Source: Pseudobutyrivibrio ruminis AD2017 (lineage in GTDB: Bacteria; Bacillota; Clostridia; Lachnospirales; Lachnospiraceae). From it: 64,000 bases of DNA. The first letter of the stretch is position 1. Each line of letters starts with the position of its first letter. The stretch is taken from positions 348,153 through 412,152 of the forward strand of contig NZ_AUJQ01000003.1 of NCBI RefSeq assembly GCF_000424305.1, written 5' to 3'. The position numbers and the translations under genes were made by a program. Below are positions 16,812 to 26,161 of this stretch, in pieces. The notes under the pieces were generated by a model. That model worked only from the letters and a program-made list of their open reading frames with translations. It was not told the DNA's origin and did no database searches.

Positions 16812-18266
16812 ATGAAAAGAAAAATTGCCTTGGCATTAATTGGGATGATGGCGCTCACTACCCTTGCAGGCTGTAAGAGTGAATCCAAGGAAGCCACTAA
16901 GGAGGCTGCTTCTCCTACTAATACCATTTTCACCGGAGAATTAGAGGAAAATGTAACCATCCAGGTTTTGGAAAATGATACAGCTATCTCTAAGGGATAT
17001 TTTGATGAGCTTATAAAGGCTTTTAACAAGGAATATGAAAAGTACGGCATCACAGCGGTAGATGCCAACATGGATCAGTATTTGGATTTGGCAAACGATG
17101 GCCCTTACGGCTACGGCCCAGATGTTTTGTATCAGGCTAATGATGTAATTATGCAGTACGCTGAGGGCAAGCACATCTATCCACTTCCAGTGGAGCAGTT
17201 GGATTGCTACAGCCAGATACCAGAGGCTGCCTGGAAAGCATATCAGGTGGATGTTGAGGGTAACACCTACACCTGCGGTGTTCCTGTAAATGTTCAGGCA
17301 CCAATGCTTTACTATAGAACCGATTTACTTCCAGAGGATTGGAAGAGCAATTGGGATGATAACAAAAATGATGTTCCGGACATGGTAGAAAACTGGAACG
17401 ACATGTATGCCTATTCAAAGGAAATCCATGAAGCCAATCCAGATAAATATGGCTATATGAAATCCTTATATGATGTGTATTTCTCCAGCGGATTCTTATT
17501 CTCTTATGGCGGATATATCTTCGGAGATAACAACACAGACACTAATGATATAGGCTTTGCAGCAGGTGATGCCAACAAGGGTGCATGGGTATTAAGCCAG
17601 CTTGCCAGCAACATGAACGAGGATTGCATCGACGATACTATCACCACAAACGCATACAGCAAGCTTGCAGATGGTACATACTTTGCTACACTTTCTACAC
17701 CAGATACCTATACAACCTTCTATGACAGCCTGGTTGAAGAATACGAAAACGATGGAATGGCTGAGGATGAAGCAAAGGAAAAGGCCACAGAAAATCTTGT
17801 TATGACAGCCCTTCCAAAGCTGCCTGAAAGTGGAGATTTATCAGAGGAAAATCCATCATTGATTGATACAAAGACAATGGGTGGAGTAAATGGATATGCT
17901 ATCAGCTCTTATACCAAGTGTCCAAACGCTTGTCTTGCCTTTGTTGATTTTGCAACCAACTACGAAATGATAAAGCTTAGAAATGAAAAGCTTGGAATTG
18001 CTCCAGCAAGAGAGGATGTAGCTGAAGAATTAGGTGGATTATCTAAACAGATGTATGAAAACCTTGAAAAGGGCAATGTTGTATTAATGCCATCTATCAA
18101 GGAGGTGGGCCAGATTTGGACACCAGGCCAGACCTTCTTTACTGATTTGGCAAAGGATAGCTTCAGACCTGAATCAGAAAAGAAATTCAAGGATTTAGAT
18201 GCATTAAAAGCAGGACTTGAGGATATGTGCAATCAGATAAGTGATGCAATACATACCTTGGAATAA
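16812..18266 (+). CDS. Maltodextrin-type extracellular solute-binding lipoprotein
   Basis: Binds oligosaccharide outside the membrane for the two permeases that follow. Signal peptide with C21 (LAGC). The mature part has the family-1 solute-binding fold signs: DVLYQANDVIMQYAEGK, YPLPVEQLD, NVQAPMLYYRTDLLP and GVNGYAISSY. At 484 residues it is longer than MalE (about 400) because of inserted acidic segments. Maltodextrin as ligand is inferred from the operon. Confidence 0.88.
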   Translation: MKRKIALALIGMMALTTLAGCKSESKEATKEAASPTNTIFTGELEENVTIQVLENDTAISKGYFDELIKAFNKEYEKYGITAVDANMDQYLDLANDGPYGYGPDVLYQANDVIMQYAEGKHIYPLPVEQLDCYSQIPEAAWKAYQVDVEGNTYTCGVPVNVQAPMLYYRTDLLPEDWKSNWDDNKNDVPDMVENWNDMYAYSKEIHEANPDKYGYMKSLYDVYFSSGFLFSYGGYIFGDNNTDTNDIGFAAGDANKGAWVLSQLASNMNEDCIDDTITTNAYSKLADGTYFATLSTPDTYTTFYDSLVEEYENDGMAEDEAKEKATENLVMTALPKLPESGDLSEENPSLIDTKTMGGVNGYAISSYTKCPNACLAFVDFATNYEMIKLRNEKLGIAPAREDVAEELGGLSKQMYENLEKGNVVLMPSIKEVGQIWTPGQTFFTDLAKDSFRPESEKKFKDLDALKAGLEDMCNQISDAIHTLE

Positions 18267-18277
18267 GAGGAAAGACT

Positions 18278-19573
18278 ATGAGAAAGTTTTTAGATAGCTC
18301 ATGGCGCGTTAAGCTTTCTGCCATAATTATGGGAAGCGGACAGCTGATGTATGGCTGTGTGGCTAAAGGAATTATTTATATTTTAATAGAAATAGGTTTT
18401 ATTGCATACATGGTGATAAGAGGCTTCTCTGATATAGCAGGCTTCTTCACATTGGGAACCACAAAGGCAGATGCCTGGCTTGGAACTGTGGGAGACAATT
18501 CCGTAGTAATGCTTTTGATGGGAATACTTGCATGGATTGTGGTTGCAGCATTTATCTACCTGTATGTATTAAATATCAAAAGTGCTTGCGATATAGAAGA
18601 GCGTGTAAGCACGGGGAGAGCGCCAAAGAGGTTTATAGACGAATTAAAGGAATTATTAGATAGAAAGTTTTATATCACTGTGCTAGTGCTACCAGTAGTG
18701 GGAGTGTGTATCTTCAATATCTTACCAATTATATTTATGATACTCATTTCTTTTACTAACTACGGCGGAAGCATTGTGCCACCAGAGCTTGTAGATTGGG
18801 TAGGCATTGATAATTTCAAAAAGATTCTTACCCTTTCAAAGTTTGCTCCAACCTTTGCAAGGATTTTAGGCTGGAACATCCTTTGGGCAGTAGTTTCAAC
18901 AGCTCTTAATTATTTTGCAGGACTAGGCCTTGCACTTTTATTAAACAAAGATTGCGTAAAGGGCAAAGCCTTCTTTAGAGCCTTCCCAGTTCTGGCCTAT
19001 GCCATCCCAGGATTTATTACACTACTTGCCTTTAAGTTTATGTTTTCCTATGGTGGACCAATCAATCAGATGATAAAGGCAACTGGCGCAGCCCCAATCG
19101 GCTTCCTTGATTTGGATGCAAAATGGATGGCCAGATTAATAGGAATACTTGTAAATTGCTGGATTAGCGTACCATCAATTATGCTGCTTGCCACAGGGCA
19201 TCTTTCAAACCGAGATATGTCTTTATACGAGGCAGCCAGAATCGATGGAGCAACACCATTTCAGCAGTTTAGAAAGCTGACAATGCCATTTATGCTTTTT
19301 GCAACAACACCTGTTTTATTAGGACAGTTTATCGGTAATTTCAACAACTTCGGTATCTTTTACTTCCTCAGAGGAGGATTATACATGGATGGATATTTCC
19401 TAGCCAGCGATACAGATTTGCTTATCAATTGGCTCTATAATCTGTCCATAGATAACAATTACTACTGCATTGGCGCGGCTATTTCATTGATTATATTTAT
19501 CATTACATCAGCCATCTCGCTTGCAGTATATGTTAAATCACCATCCTACAGAGAGGAGGATACCTTCCAATGA
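18278..19573 (+). CDS. Maltodextrin ABC transporter permease (MalF-type)
   Basis: Membrane subunit of the sugar importer. The 431 residues include two extra N-terminal hydrophobic segments (about 12-45 and 75-105) before the six-segment permease core. The ATPase-contact loop reads YEAARIDGATPFQQFRKLTMP, the EAA motif. It overlaps malG by four bases. No ATPase gene is found in this operon, so an MsmX/MsmK-like shared ATPase elsewhere is expected. Confidence 0.92.
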   Translation: MRKFLDSSWRVKLSAIIMGSGQLMYGCVAKGIIYILIEIGFIAYMVIRGFSDIAGFFTLGTTKADAWLGTVGDNSVVMLLMGILAWIVVAAFIYLYVLNIKSACDIEERVSTGRAPKRFIDELKELLDRKFYITVLVLPVVGVCIFNILPIIFMILISFTNYGGSIVPPELVDWVGIDNFKKILTLSKFAPTFARILGWNILWAVVSTALNYFAGLGLALLLNKDCVKGKAFFRAFPVLAYAIPGFITLLAFKFMFSYGGPINQMIKATGAAPIGFLDLDAKWMARLIGILVNCWISVPSIMLLATGHLSNRDMSLYEAARIDGATPFQQFRKLTMPFMLFATTPVLLGQFIGNFNNFGIFYFLRGGLYMDGYFLASDTDLLINWLYNLSIDNNYYCIGAAISLIIFIITSAISLAVYVKSPSYREEDTFQ

Positions 19574-20409
19574 TGAAAAAGTTAAGCGTTGGAAAAATCA
19601 TTGATGCTACCTGGACCTATGCATTACTTTTAATTGTAGCCTTTATATTTTTCTTCCCTTGCCTTTGGATTGTACTTGCATCATTCTCAAAGTCAGGAAG
19701 TATATATTCATTTGATGGGTTCTTCCCAAAAAGCTACAGCGTAGCCACCTTTAAGAAATTATTTACAGATACCACAATGTACAACTATCCAAGATGGTTT
19801 TTGAATACATTGTTTGTTGCTGTTGGCAGCTGTTTACTTGGCACCTTTCTCACAATTCTTACTGCCTATACAATGTCTAGATTTGAGTTTAGGGCCAGAA
19901 AAACAATGATGAAAACTACCATGATTCTTGGCATGTTTCCATCCTTCATGGGAATGACTGCTGTATATATTCTGATGACTCAGTTTGGACTGATCAATCG
20001 ACTGTGGGGATTGATTTTGATTTATGCAGCAGGTGCGCCTATGGGATATCTTACACAAAAGGGCTTCTTCGACACCATACCAAAGGCTATCGATGAAGCA
20101 GCCAAAATAGACGGTGCCAATTCTGCACAGATTTTTTGGAAAATCAATCTACCACTATCAAAGCCAATTATCGTATATACGGCATTAACTTCTTTTACAT
20201 GGCCATGGTCAGATTTTATTTTGCCAAAGCTATTATTAAAGGAAAAGGATTTGTATACGGTGGCTGTTGGACTGATGAGTCTAGATGAAACAGAATTCGC
20301 CAGATTCGCCGCAGGAAGCGTATTTATCGCAGTGCCTATCGTAATTCTATATTTCGCCCTAGTTAAAAACATGGTAGACGGAATTGCAGAAGGCGCCGTC
20401 AAGGGATAA
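19570..20409 (+). CDS. Maltodextrin ABC transporter permease (MalG-type)
   Basis: Second permease subunit, 279 residues with six membrane segments. The EAA loop is IDEAAKIDGANSAQIFWKINLP. It starts inside the end of the MalF-type gene (ATGATG, four-base overlap) and is the last gene of the operon, closed by a strong terminator. Confidence 0.93.
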   Translation: MMKKLSVGKIIDATWTYALLLIVAFIFFFPCLWIVLASFSKSGSIYSFDGFFPKSYSVATFKKLFTDTTMYNYPRWFLNTLFVAVGSCLLGTFLTILTAYTMSRFEFRARKTMMKTTMILGMFPSFMGMTAVYILMTQFGLINRLWGLILIYAAGAPMGYLTQKGFFDTIPKAIDEAAKIDGANSAQIFWKINLPLSKPIIVYTALTSFTWPWSDFILPKLLLKEKDLYTVAVGLMSLDETEFARFAAGSVFIAVPIVILYFALVKNMVDGIAEGAVKG

Positions 20410-20415
20410 AAAAAA

Positions 20416-20448
20416 CTAGCTGTTAATTTAACAGCTAGCTTTTTTTTA
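20416..20448. terminator. Terminator between malG and the DUF2798 gene
   Basis: CTAGCTGTTAA (20416-20426) and TTAACAGCTAG (20428-20438) form a hairpin followed by CTTTTTTTTATTTT. The A-run on the other side lets it serve the converging minus-strand gene, whose stop lies within the T-run. Confidence 0.88.
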
Positions 20449-20913
20449 TTTTGTATCTTTCTTCTCACGGAAGATTGTACGGAAGATAAGTCGTACGAAT
20501 GGTCCGCAGTAGAAAAGCTGATATAAAATAGCCATTGGGAAGTTCATAGCCCATGTCTGTACCCATGTACCGAAGGTCTTAGTGTCCTTGAAAAGGATAG
20601 TAGCAACAAGGCTCATGATAGGGCACATGATGCAGCAGATGCAGATTGAAATAGCATAAGTGATGAACTGTGGGCGATCCTTAGTAGGGTCCATTACTGT
20701 AAATGCAAGCCCTCTGGCAATCTTACCAACGATAAAGAATTCTAATACGAATGCGATAGGCACCATGATTGGAAGCTCGTGTAAAGCTGCTAAGAAAGTG
20801 GCACCGCTAACACCACCCATGTTAAGTGCTACATTGTAAACCACCATTCCGTAAACCATGATAGTGGCCATAATAATTGTAAAAATTACGTCCTGAAATT
20901 TGTTTTTAGGCAT
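20446..20913 (-). CDS. DUF2798-type four-helix membrane protein
   Basis: A 155-residue protein with four hydrophobic segments: about 10-30 (VIFTIIMATIMVYGMVVYN), 45-65 (LPIMVPIAFVLEFFIVGKIA), 85-108 and 120-140. The repeated layout with ALHELP and FYCGPFVR is typical of DUF2798 proteins, whose function is unknown. Its leader can form a hairpin that hides the ribosome site (20919-20983), so translation may be controlled. It sits alone after the two-component genes; a shared role is not shown. Confidence 0.7.
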   Translation of the reverse strand: MPKNKFQDVIFTIIMATIMVYGMVVYNVALNMGGVSGATFLAALHELPIMVPIAFVLEFFIVGKIARGLAFTVMDPTKDRPQFITYAISICICCIMCPIMSLVATILFKDTKTFGTWVQTWAMNFPMAILYQLFYCGPFVRLIFRTIFREKKDTK

Positions 20914-20918
20914 AAAAA

Positions 20919-20983
20919 ATCCTCCTTCTGATAATAAATAACTACATAAGAATAAATGTGTTGTTCGTTATCATCCGGAGGAT
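20919..20983 (-). promoter_or_regulatory. Shine-Dalgarno-sequestering leader hairpin
   Basis: In the minus-strand transcript ATCCTCC (20983-20977) can pair with the ribosome site GGAGGAT (20925-20919), and TGATAA (20973-20968) with TTATCA (20934-20929). A 3x3 internal loop lies between and a 33-base loop closes the top. The whole ribosome site is therefore paired, as in RNA thermometers or translational riboswitches. Confidence 0.55.
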
Positions 20984-21090
20984 GTGTCGTTTCCAATAAA
21001 ACCATAATTTCTTAAATTGCTTCGCAATTGTATCATAATATTTACCAAAATGTAAGTGTAAAAATTGTGAAAATTGTAGGCAATATGATT

Positions 21091-22332
21091 TTAAGGATTG
21101 ATTGGCATTAAAATGTTTACATGAAAAACATCATCATCGGCGGAAATAGTAAGGTTTCCATTGTATTTTTCAGCCAGATATTTAATACTCTTTAAACCGT
21201 AGCCATGTAGATGAGGCTGGTCCTTTGTGGATTCAGGCAACCCGTTATGGAAGGAAAGTGTATTGTCGTAATAATTATCTACAAGAATGTGAACAAAATC
21301 ATTTCTGCGGCGCACGGTAAGAGAAATCATTCGTTTATCCTTGTTTTCAAGGGCTGATACAGCTTCGATAGCATTTGATAAAAGATTTCCAAACATAGCG
21401 TAAATGTCAGCTGTGTCCATGTATGAAAGCAGCTGGCCATCAGCCATGCAGGTAAGTTCGATATCATTGTTAGCGCAGTATAATGACTTTTCAGTAAGTA
21501 TAGTATCCAGCGCATGATTGTAGGTAGATATATCCGCATCGAAGGTTGAAAGGAATTTTTCAGCCTGGGATTTGAAGGAGCCTACCTCATCAGCGTTTCT
21601 TCTAAGGAAATATTTTAAATCGTGGCAGTACATGTTCAGCAGTTCCATGTTCTGCATGGAATCGTCATAGTGCTGCTTATCATTTGCAATGATTTGCTCT
21701 AACACTGACATCTCCATCTCTATCTGAGTCTTTTCAAATAATCCAAGCTGTAGCACCAGTGCAAGCAAGGAGCAGATGATAGAATAGATGGATGTCACAA
21801 AAATCAGATCCGAGTCTGAGGAATAATTCATTCGGTAGGAATTAAGTAGCGTGCAGGAAAACATTGCAATCAAGGACACGATGGTGAGCTTGAACTGGTT
21901 ATCTCGCAGTTCAAAATCCTTTCCAAAGCGTCTGGTTATTAAAAAATATTCACATACTAAAATGGTTATGTAAATCACCATTGTATATGCAAGGGATGTC
22001 ATAATCCCTGGAATATAATTGATTCCTAGTGTTAGCAGTGAATAGGATAGATGCTGTATTGCAAGGCCTGCGGTACTCCAGTATAAGGCCGATATAGGAT
22101 TAAGCTTGTAGCAAAACAATACCGCAAATACGATAACAACAAACTGCAGCATATATGCCAGATTATCAAGAACAAATAAATCCCACATAAAGTTCATTCC
22201 AACAAGAACACTGCCGCAAAGCAGCACTCTAAGAACGAAGAGTGAACGTTTTTCCTGCAATAAAAGCAGAATACCTATGGATGCTAAAAGCTCTATTAAA
22301 ACTACGAAAGGCGATAGATGAAAGGCTATCAT
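21091..22332 (-). CDS. GHKL-domain sensor histidine kinase
   Basis: Membrane sensor of the AgrC/quorum or peptide-sensing class. Residues 1-205 hold about six membrane segments. A dimerisation helix with phosphoacceptor H237 (YCHDLKYFLRRN) follows, then a GHKL ATPase domain with N box (NLLSNAIEAV) and G box (GYGLKSIKYL). Its start overlaps the response-regulator stop by four bases. No AgrB/AgrD-like peptide gene was seen beside it, so the signal is unknown. Confidence 0.88.
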   Translation of the reverse strand: MIAFHLSPFVVLIELLASIGILLLLQEKRSLFVLRVLLCGSVLVGMNFMWDLFVLDNLAYMLQFVVIVFAVLFCYKLNPISALYWSTAGLAIQHLSYSLLTLGINYIPGIMTSLAYTMVIYITILVCEYFLITRRFGKDFELRDNQFKLTIVSLIAMFSCTLLNSYRMNYSSDSDLIFVTSIYSIICSLLALVLQLGLFEKTQIEMEMSVLEQIIANDKQHYDDSMQNMELLNMYCHDLKYFLRRNADEVGSFKSQAEKFLSTFDADISTYNHALDTILTEKSLYCANNDIELTCMADGQLLSYMDTADIYAMFGNLLSNAIEAVSALENKDKRMISLTVRRRNDFVHILVDNYYDNTLSFHNGLPESTKDQPHLHGYGLKSIKYLAEKYNGNLTISADDDVFHVNILMPINP

Positions 22333-23036
22333 AATTGTCCTCCTAGATAATTTGTTACTTCATTTATAAAAATCTTTTTTTTAGGGCGGCTGATTGGCAA
22401 AACATTTGGTCCAACCTTCACGTCATTCCCCTCGATACTGGTTACATATTTCAGATTAACAAGGTAGCTGTTGTTGCAGCGTCTAAAGTGGTAAGGATGG
22501 AGTATTTCTTCCACCTCGCTGATGGCACCTCTGGTATCGAAAACACCATCCATGGTGTGATAATAAAGTCTGTGTGACAAAACCTCCACGTAGTAGATTC
22601 TATCTGTTGAAAAGGTATGGATTTCTCCCTTTGATGCAACAGTAATATTCTTTTTAGACTGCTGCTTAATAATCGCAAGAACCTTTGGCATCTTCAGGCT
22701 AAAAGCATTTTCTGATAATGGCTTTAGGATGTAATCCAAAGCATTTACCTCATATCCTGCAATGGCGTAGTGGGCCAGATTGGTAAGGAAGATGAGTAGC
22801 ACATCTGAATCCAGCTCTCTAAGCTTGTGCGCGGCATCCATTCCATTCATGCCGTCTAATTCTATATCCATAAATACTATTTGATATTGATGATTGTAGC
22901 TTTCTAAAAAATCCTCAGCACGGTTAAAAACAGCAATGTCGTACTGTTCCCCACGTTGCTTGAAAAAAATATCCGCTATATTACAAAAAGCTTTTTCATC
23001 CTCTATATCATTTTCTATAAGAGCTATGTTTAGCAT
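22329..23036 (-). CDS. LytTR-family response regulator
   Basis: Receiver domain (residues about 1-120) with acceptor aspartate in IVFMDIELDGMNG, then a LytTR DNA-binding domain (FSTDRIYYVEVLSHRLYYHT to the end, with HPYHFRRCNNSYLVNLKYV). Start at 23036 chosen because GGAGGA precedes it by four bases; a longer form from 23078 lacks a site. First gene of the two-gene signalling operon. It is divergent from the GH3 gene, a plausible target. Confidence 0.92.
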   Translation of the reverse strand: MLNIALIENDIEDEKAFCNIADIFFKQRGEQYDIAVFNRAEDFLESYNHQYQIVFMDIELDGMNGMDAAHKLRELDSDVLLIFLTNLAHYAIAGYEVNALDYILKPLSENAFSLKMPKVLAIIKQQSKKNITVASKGEIHTFSTDRIYYVEVLSHRLYYHTMDGVFDTRGAISEVEEILHPYHFRRCNNSYLVNLKYVTSIEGNDVKVGPNVLPISRPKKKIFINEVTNYLGGQL

Positions 23037-23157
23037 AGATTCCTCCAAGAAAGTGTTAATACATAACTTGCAGTTCATATTATAACATACAAAAAGGCCT
23101 AAAAAATCGCCTCGGATGACAAAGAAGGGACTCTAAATGACAGGATAGGACATTTGA

Positions 23158-23186
23158 TTGAAACTGAAAATTGGCAAGGCTACAAT
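23158..23186 (+). promoter_or_regulatory. Promoter of the GH3 gene
   Basis: TTGAAA (23158-23163), 17-base spacer, TACAAT (23181-23186), then TGGAGGAATG as ribosome site before the ATG at 23220. No clear pair of LytTR repeats was recognised. Confidence 0.65.
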
Positions 23187-23219
23187 GCACTCATCAAACA
23201 AAAAATGGAGGAATGATTT

Positions 23220-26084
23220 ATGTTATCAATCAACATGACTGATGTAATCAATGTCCTAAAATTGATTGCACCACATCTTATTGCACTGGCGATTGTTGTT
23301 GTAGCATTCATTGTTTGCATGATTATTGCAGGCAAGAAGGAAAAGCACACACGCTTTTTTATGCGTAGACAATCACTTACAGCATTTTTGCTTGCAATAA
23401 TTACTATCGTCAACTTGATTTGCTTCGGACCAATGTCTAACATGATCACACTTGCAACAGGCAAGGGTGAGGTTTCAGACAAGACAATCGACGAAGCCAG
23501 AGAGCTTTCAAAGGAAGTTGCGGGTGAGGGAATCGTACTTCTTGAGAATAAGGGTGCTCTTCCAATGGAGTCAGGTAAGAAGCTCAACGTATTCGGTTGG
23601 TCTTCAACAAATCCATATTATGGTGGAACAGGTTCCGGCGGATTTTCAGCTGATTTTGAAACAACATCTCTTTTAGATGGACTTCATGAAGCTGGCTTTG
23701 AAACAAATGAAGAACTTTCAGATTTCTATACAAGCTACAGAACAGACAGACCTGAAATCGGTTTGTTTGGACAGGACTGGACACTTCCAGAACCAGCTCT
23801 TTCAACATATCCAAAGGAGCTTTTGGAAAATGCAAAAGAGTATTCTGACACAGCACTTATTGTAATCGCACGAAGCGGTGGCGAGGGAGCCGACCTTCCA
23901 AAGGATGTTACAAGCGGTGTTACTTACAATGAAAACTCAGAGGATTACAAGGACTTTGAAAAGGGTCAGCACATCCTTCAGTTAGATAAGTCAGAACGCG
24001 ACCTTTTCGATGAAGTTTGCTCAGATTACGACAATGTAATCGTTGCTTACACAGGTGCAAACACATTTGAGATGAACTTTGTAGATGAATATCCAAGCAT
24101 CAAGGGATTAATTTGGTGCCAGGGCTTAGGACAGGGTGGTTTCCCAGCTCTTGGAAGCATCTTAAACGGTGATGTTAACCCATCAGGTAAAACATCAGAC
24201 ACATTTGCACGCCACATCGACAATGCGCCTTGGTTCAATAACTTCGGTGATTATGCATTCGATAATGTGGATGAGTTCACTTATGATTCAGGTGATCCAA
24301 TTCTTGGAGTTTCAGCTCCACACTTTGTAAATTACGTAGAAGGTATTTACGTTGGCTATCGTTTTTACGAAACAGCCGCTGTTGAAGGTTTAATCGACTA
24401 TGATAAAGAGGTTCAGTACCCATTTGGTTACGGATTGTCATACACAACCTTCAAGCAGGAAATGGGAGAATTAAACATAGATGCTGACGGTAATGTTACC
24501 GTTGATGTAACTGTTACAAATACAGGCGATGTTGCAGGCAAGTCTGCAGTAGAGCTTTATGACACACCACCTTATACAAACGGTGGAATTGAGAAGTCTG
24601 CAGTAAATCTTATCGCATTTGATAAGACAGACATCTTAGGACCAGGAGAGTCACAGACAATCACACTTGATTTTACAGAGGAATCACTTGCTTCATACGA
24701 CGACAAGGCTGAGAAGGCGTATGTATTAGAGGAAGGCGATTATGTCATTTCTCTTAGAGAGGATGCCCATACTGTTATCGATGAGAAGACTCTCAACATT
24801 GCTAAGACTATTGTCTACGGGGAAAATAATAAACGTTCGACAGACCAGGTAGCAGCTACAAATCACTTTGATACAGCTATCGGAAACGCAACATATTTAT
24901 CACGTGCAGATCATTTTGCAAACTATGAAGAAGCTACAGCAGCACCAACTAACTTCTCTATGACAGATGAAGCTAAGGCTGAATACGTTTGCAATCTTAA
25001 CTATGATCCAAACGCATTGAACGATTCAAATGACGAAATGCCTACAACAGGCGCAAAGAACGGACTTAAGTTAGAGGACCTTAGGGGCGCTGAGTATGAT
25101 GATCCAAGATGGGAAGATTTATTAGACGAGCTTACAGTATCTGAAATGGCTTCACTTGTAGGACTTGGCGGATATCAGACACTTGAGGTTCCATCTGTAG
25201 AAAAGGCTAGAACAACAGATTGCGATGGACCTGCTTCAATCACAAACAACTTTACAGGCAAGTTCTCAATCGGTATGCCATCATCAGTAACACTTGCATG
25301 TACATTCAATAAGGAACTTGCATTAAGCTATGGCCGCATCATGGGTAAGATGTGTGATGAGATGGATGCTTCAGGTTGGTATGCTCCAGCTATCAACACA
25401 CATCGTGCAGCACTTGGCGGACGTGAATTTGAGTATGTATCAGAGGATGGACTTCTTTCAGGTACACAGATTTCACAGGAAGTTATCGGTGCTAAGGAAT
25501 TTGGTGTATACAGCTATATCAAGCACTTTGCAATGAATGACCAGGAGACAAACAGATGGAACATGATTTCAGTTTGGGCTCCAGAACAGGCAATCAGAGA
25601 AATCTACCTAAAGCCATTCGAAATTGCTGTAAAGCAGGGTGGCGCACAGGCAGTTATGAGCTCATACAGCTACATCGGACCACACTGGTCAGGTGCAAAC
25701 GATAGCCTTCTTAACAAGGTACTCCGTGATGAGTGGGGATTCCGTGGAATGGTAATCACAGATTACTTCCTTGGAGCAAACTTCATGGATGCTGATGCCG
25801 CTATCAGAAATGGTAACGACCTTATGCTTGTTGCTTACGAAATGGGAACAAACACACCAGACGACCAGACAAGCGCAACTGGAATCAAGGCAATGCGCCA
25901 GGCTTCAAAGAACATCATGTACACAGTTGTAAACAGCCGTGCATACGAGCCAGAAAACCTTAAGACTGGTTTATATCCATGGCAGATTGCATTCATCATT
26001 GTGGATATTATTCTTGCAGGATTATTAATCCTTCTTGAAGTGAAGACAATGAAGAAATATAAAACAATAAAATCTACAATGTAG
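23220..26084 (+). CDS. Membrane-anchored, domain-permuted GH3 beta-glucosidase
   Basis: Probable beta-glucosidase/xylosidase of 954 residues with the GH3 domains in swapped order. Two N-terminal membrane segments (about 14-38 and 50-70) come first. The alpha/beta sandwich domain usually found second follows (SKEVAGEGIVLLENKGALPM, GGEGADLP), then a fibronectin-type domain (about 400-520). The TIM barrel is last (TTDCDGPASI, AINTHRAALGGREFEY, KHFAMNDQETNR, nucleophile about D848 in GMVITDYF). A last segment (about 918-942) ends in a basic tail. Positive charges between the first two segments and at the C-terminus predict the enzyme domains outside the cell. Swapped GH3 enzymes are known in rumen Butyrivibrio and Ruminococcus. 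Confidence 0.92.
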   Translation: MLSINMTDVINVLKLIAPHLIALAIVVVAFIVCMIIAGKKEKHTRFFMRRQSLTAFLLAIITIVNLICFGPMSNMITLATGKGEVSDKTIDEARELSKEVAGEGIVLLENKGALPMESGKKLNVFGWSSTNPYYGGTGSGGFSADFETTSLLDGLHEAGFETNEELSDFYTSYRTDRPEIGLFGQDWTLPEPALSTYPKELLENAKEYSDTALIVIARSGGEGADLPKDVTSGVTYNENSEDYKDFEKGQHILQLDKSERDLFDEVCSDYDNVIVAYTGANTFEMNFVDEYPSIKGLIWCQGLGQGGFPALGSILNGDVNPSGKTSDTFARHIDNAPWFNNFGDYAFDNVDEFTYDSGDPILGVSAPHFVNYVEGIYVGYRFYETAAVEGLIDYDKEVQYPFGYGLSYTTFKQEMGELNIDADGNVTVDVTVTNTGDVAGKSAVELYDTPPYTNGGIEKSAVNLIAFDKTDILGPGESQTITLDFTEESLASYDDKAEKAYVLEEGDYVISLREDAHTVIDEKTLNIAKTIVYGENNKRSTDQVAATNHFDTAIGNATYLSRADHFANYEEATAAPTNFSMTDEAKAEYVCNLNYDPNALNDSNDEMPTTGAKNGLKLEDLRGAEYDDPRWEDLLDELTVSEMASLVGLGGYQTLEVPSVEKARTTDCDGPASITNNFTGKFSIGMPSSVTLACTFNKELALSYGRIMGKMCDEMDASGWYAPAINTHRAALGGREFEYVSEDGLLSGTQISQEVIGAKEFGVYSYIKHFAMNDQETNRWNMISVWAPEQAIREIYLKPFEIAVKQGGAQAVMSSYSYIGPHWSGANDSLLNKVLRDEWGFRGMVITDYFLGANFMDADAAIRNGNDLMLVAYEMGTNTPDDQTSATGIKAMRQASKNIMYTVVNSRAYEPENLKTGLYPWQIAFIIVDIILAGLLILLEVKTMKKYKTIKSTM

Positions 26085-26119
26085 ATTAATCACATTCTTC
26101 TTCTTTAATCTTATAAATA

Positions 26120-26145
26120 AGGGCTAGACGATAATGTCTAGCCCT
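26120..26145. terminator. Bidirectional terminator between GH3 and pflA
   Basis: AGGGCTAGAC (26120-26129) pairs with GTCTAGCCCT (26136-26145), loop of six, with A/T-rich flanks on both sides. Confidence 0.85.
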
Positions 26146-26161
26146 TTAAAGTATCTTAAGG

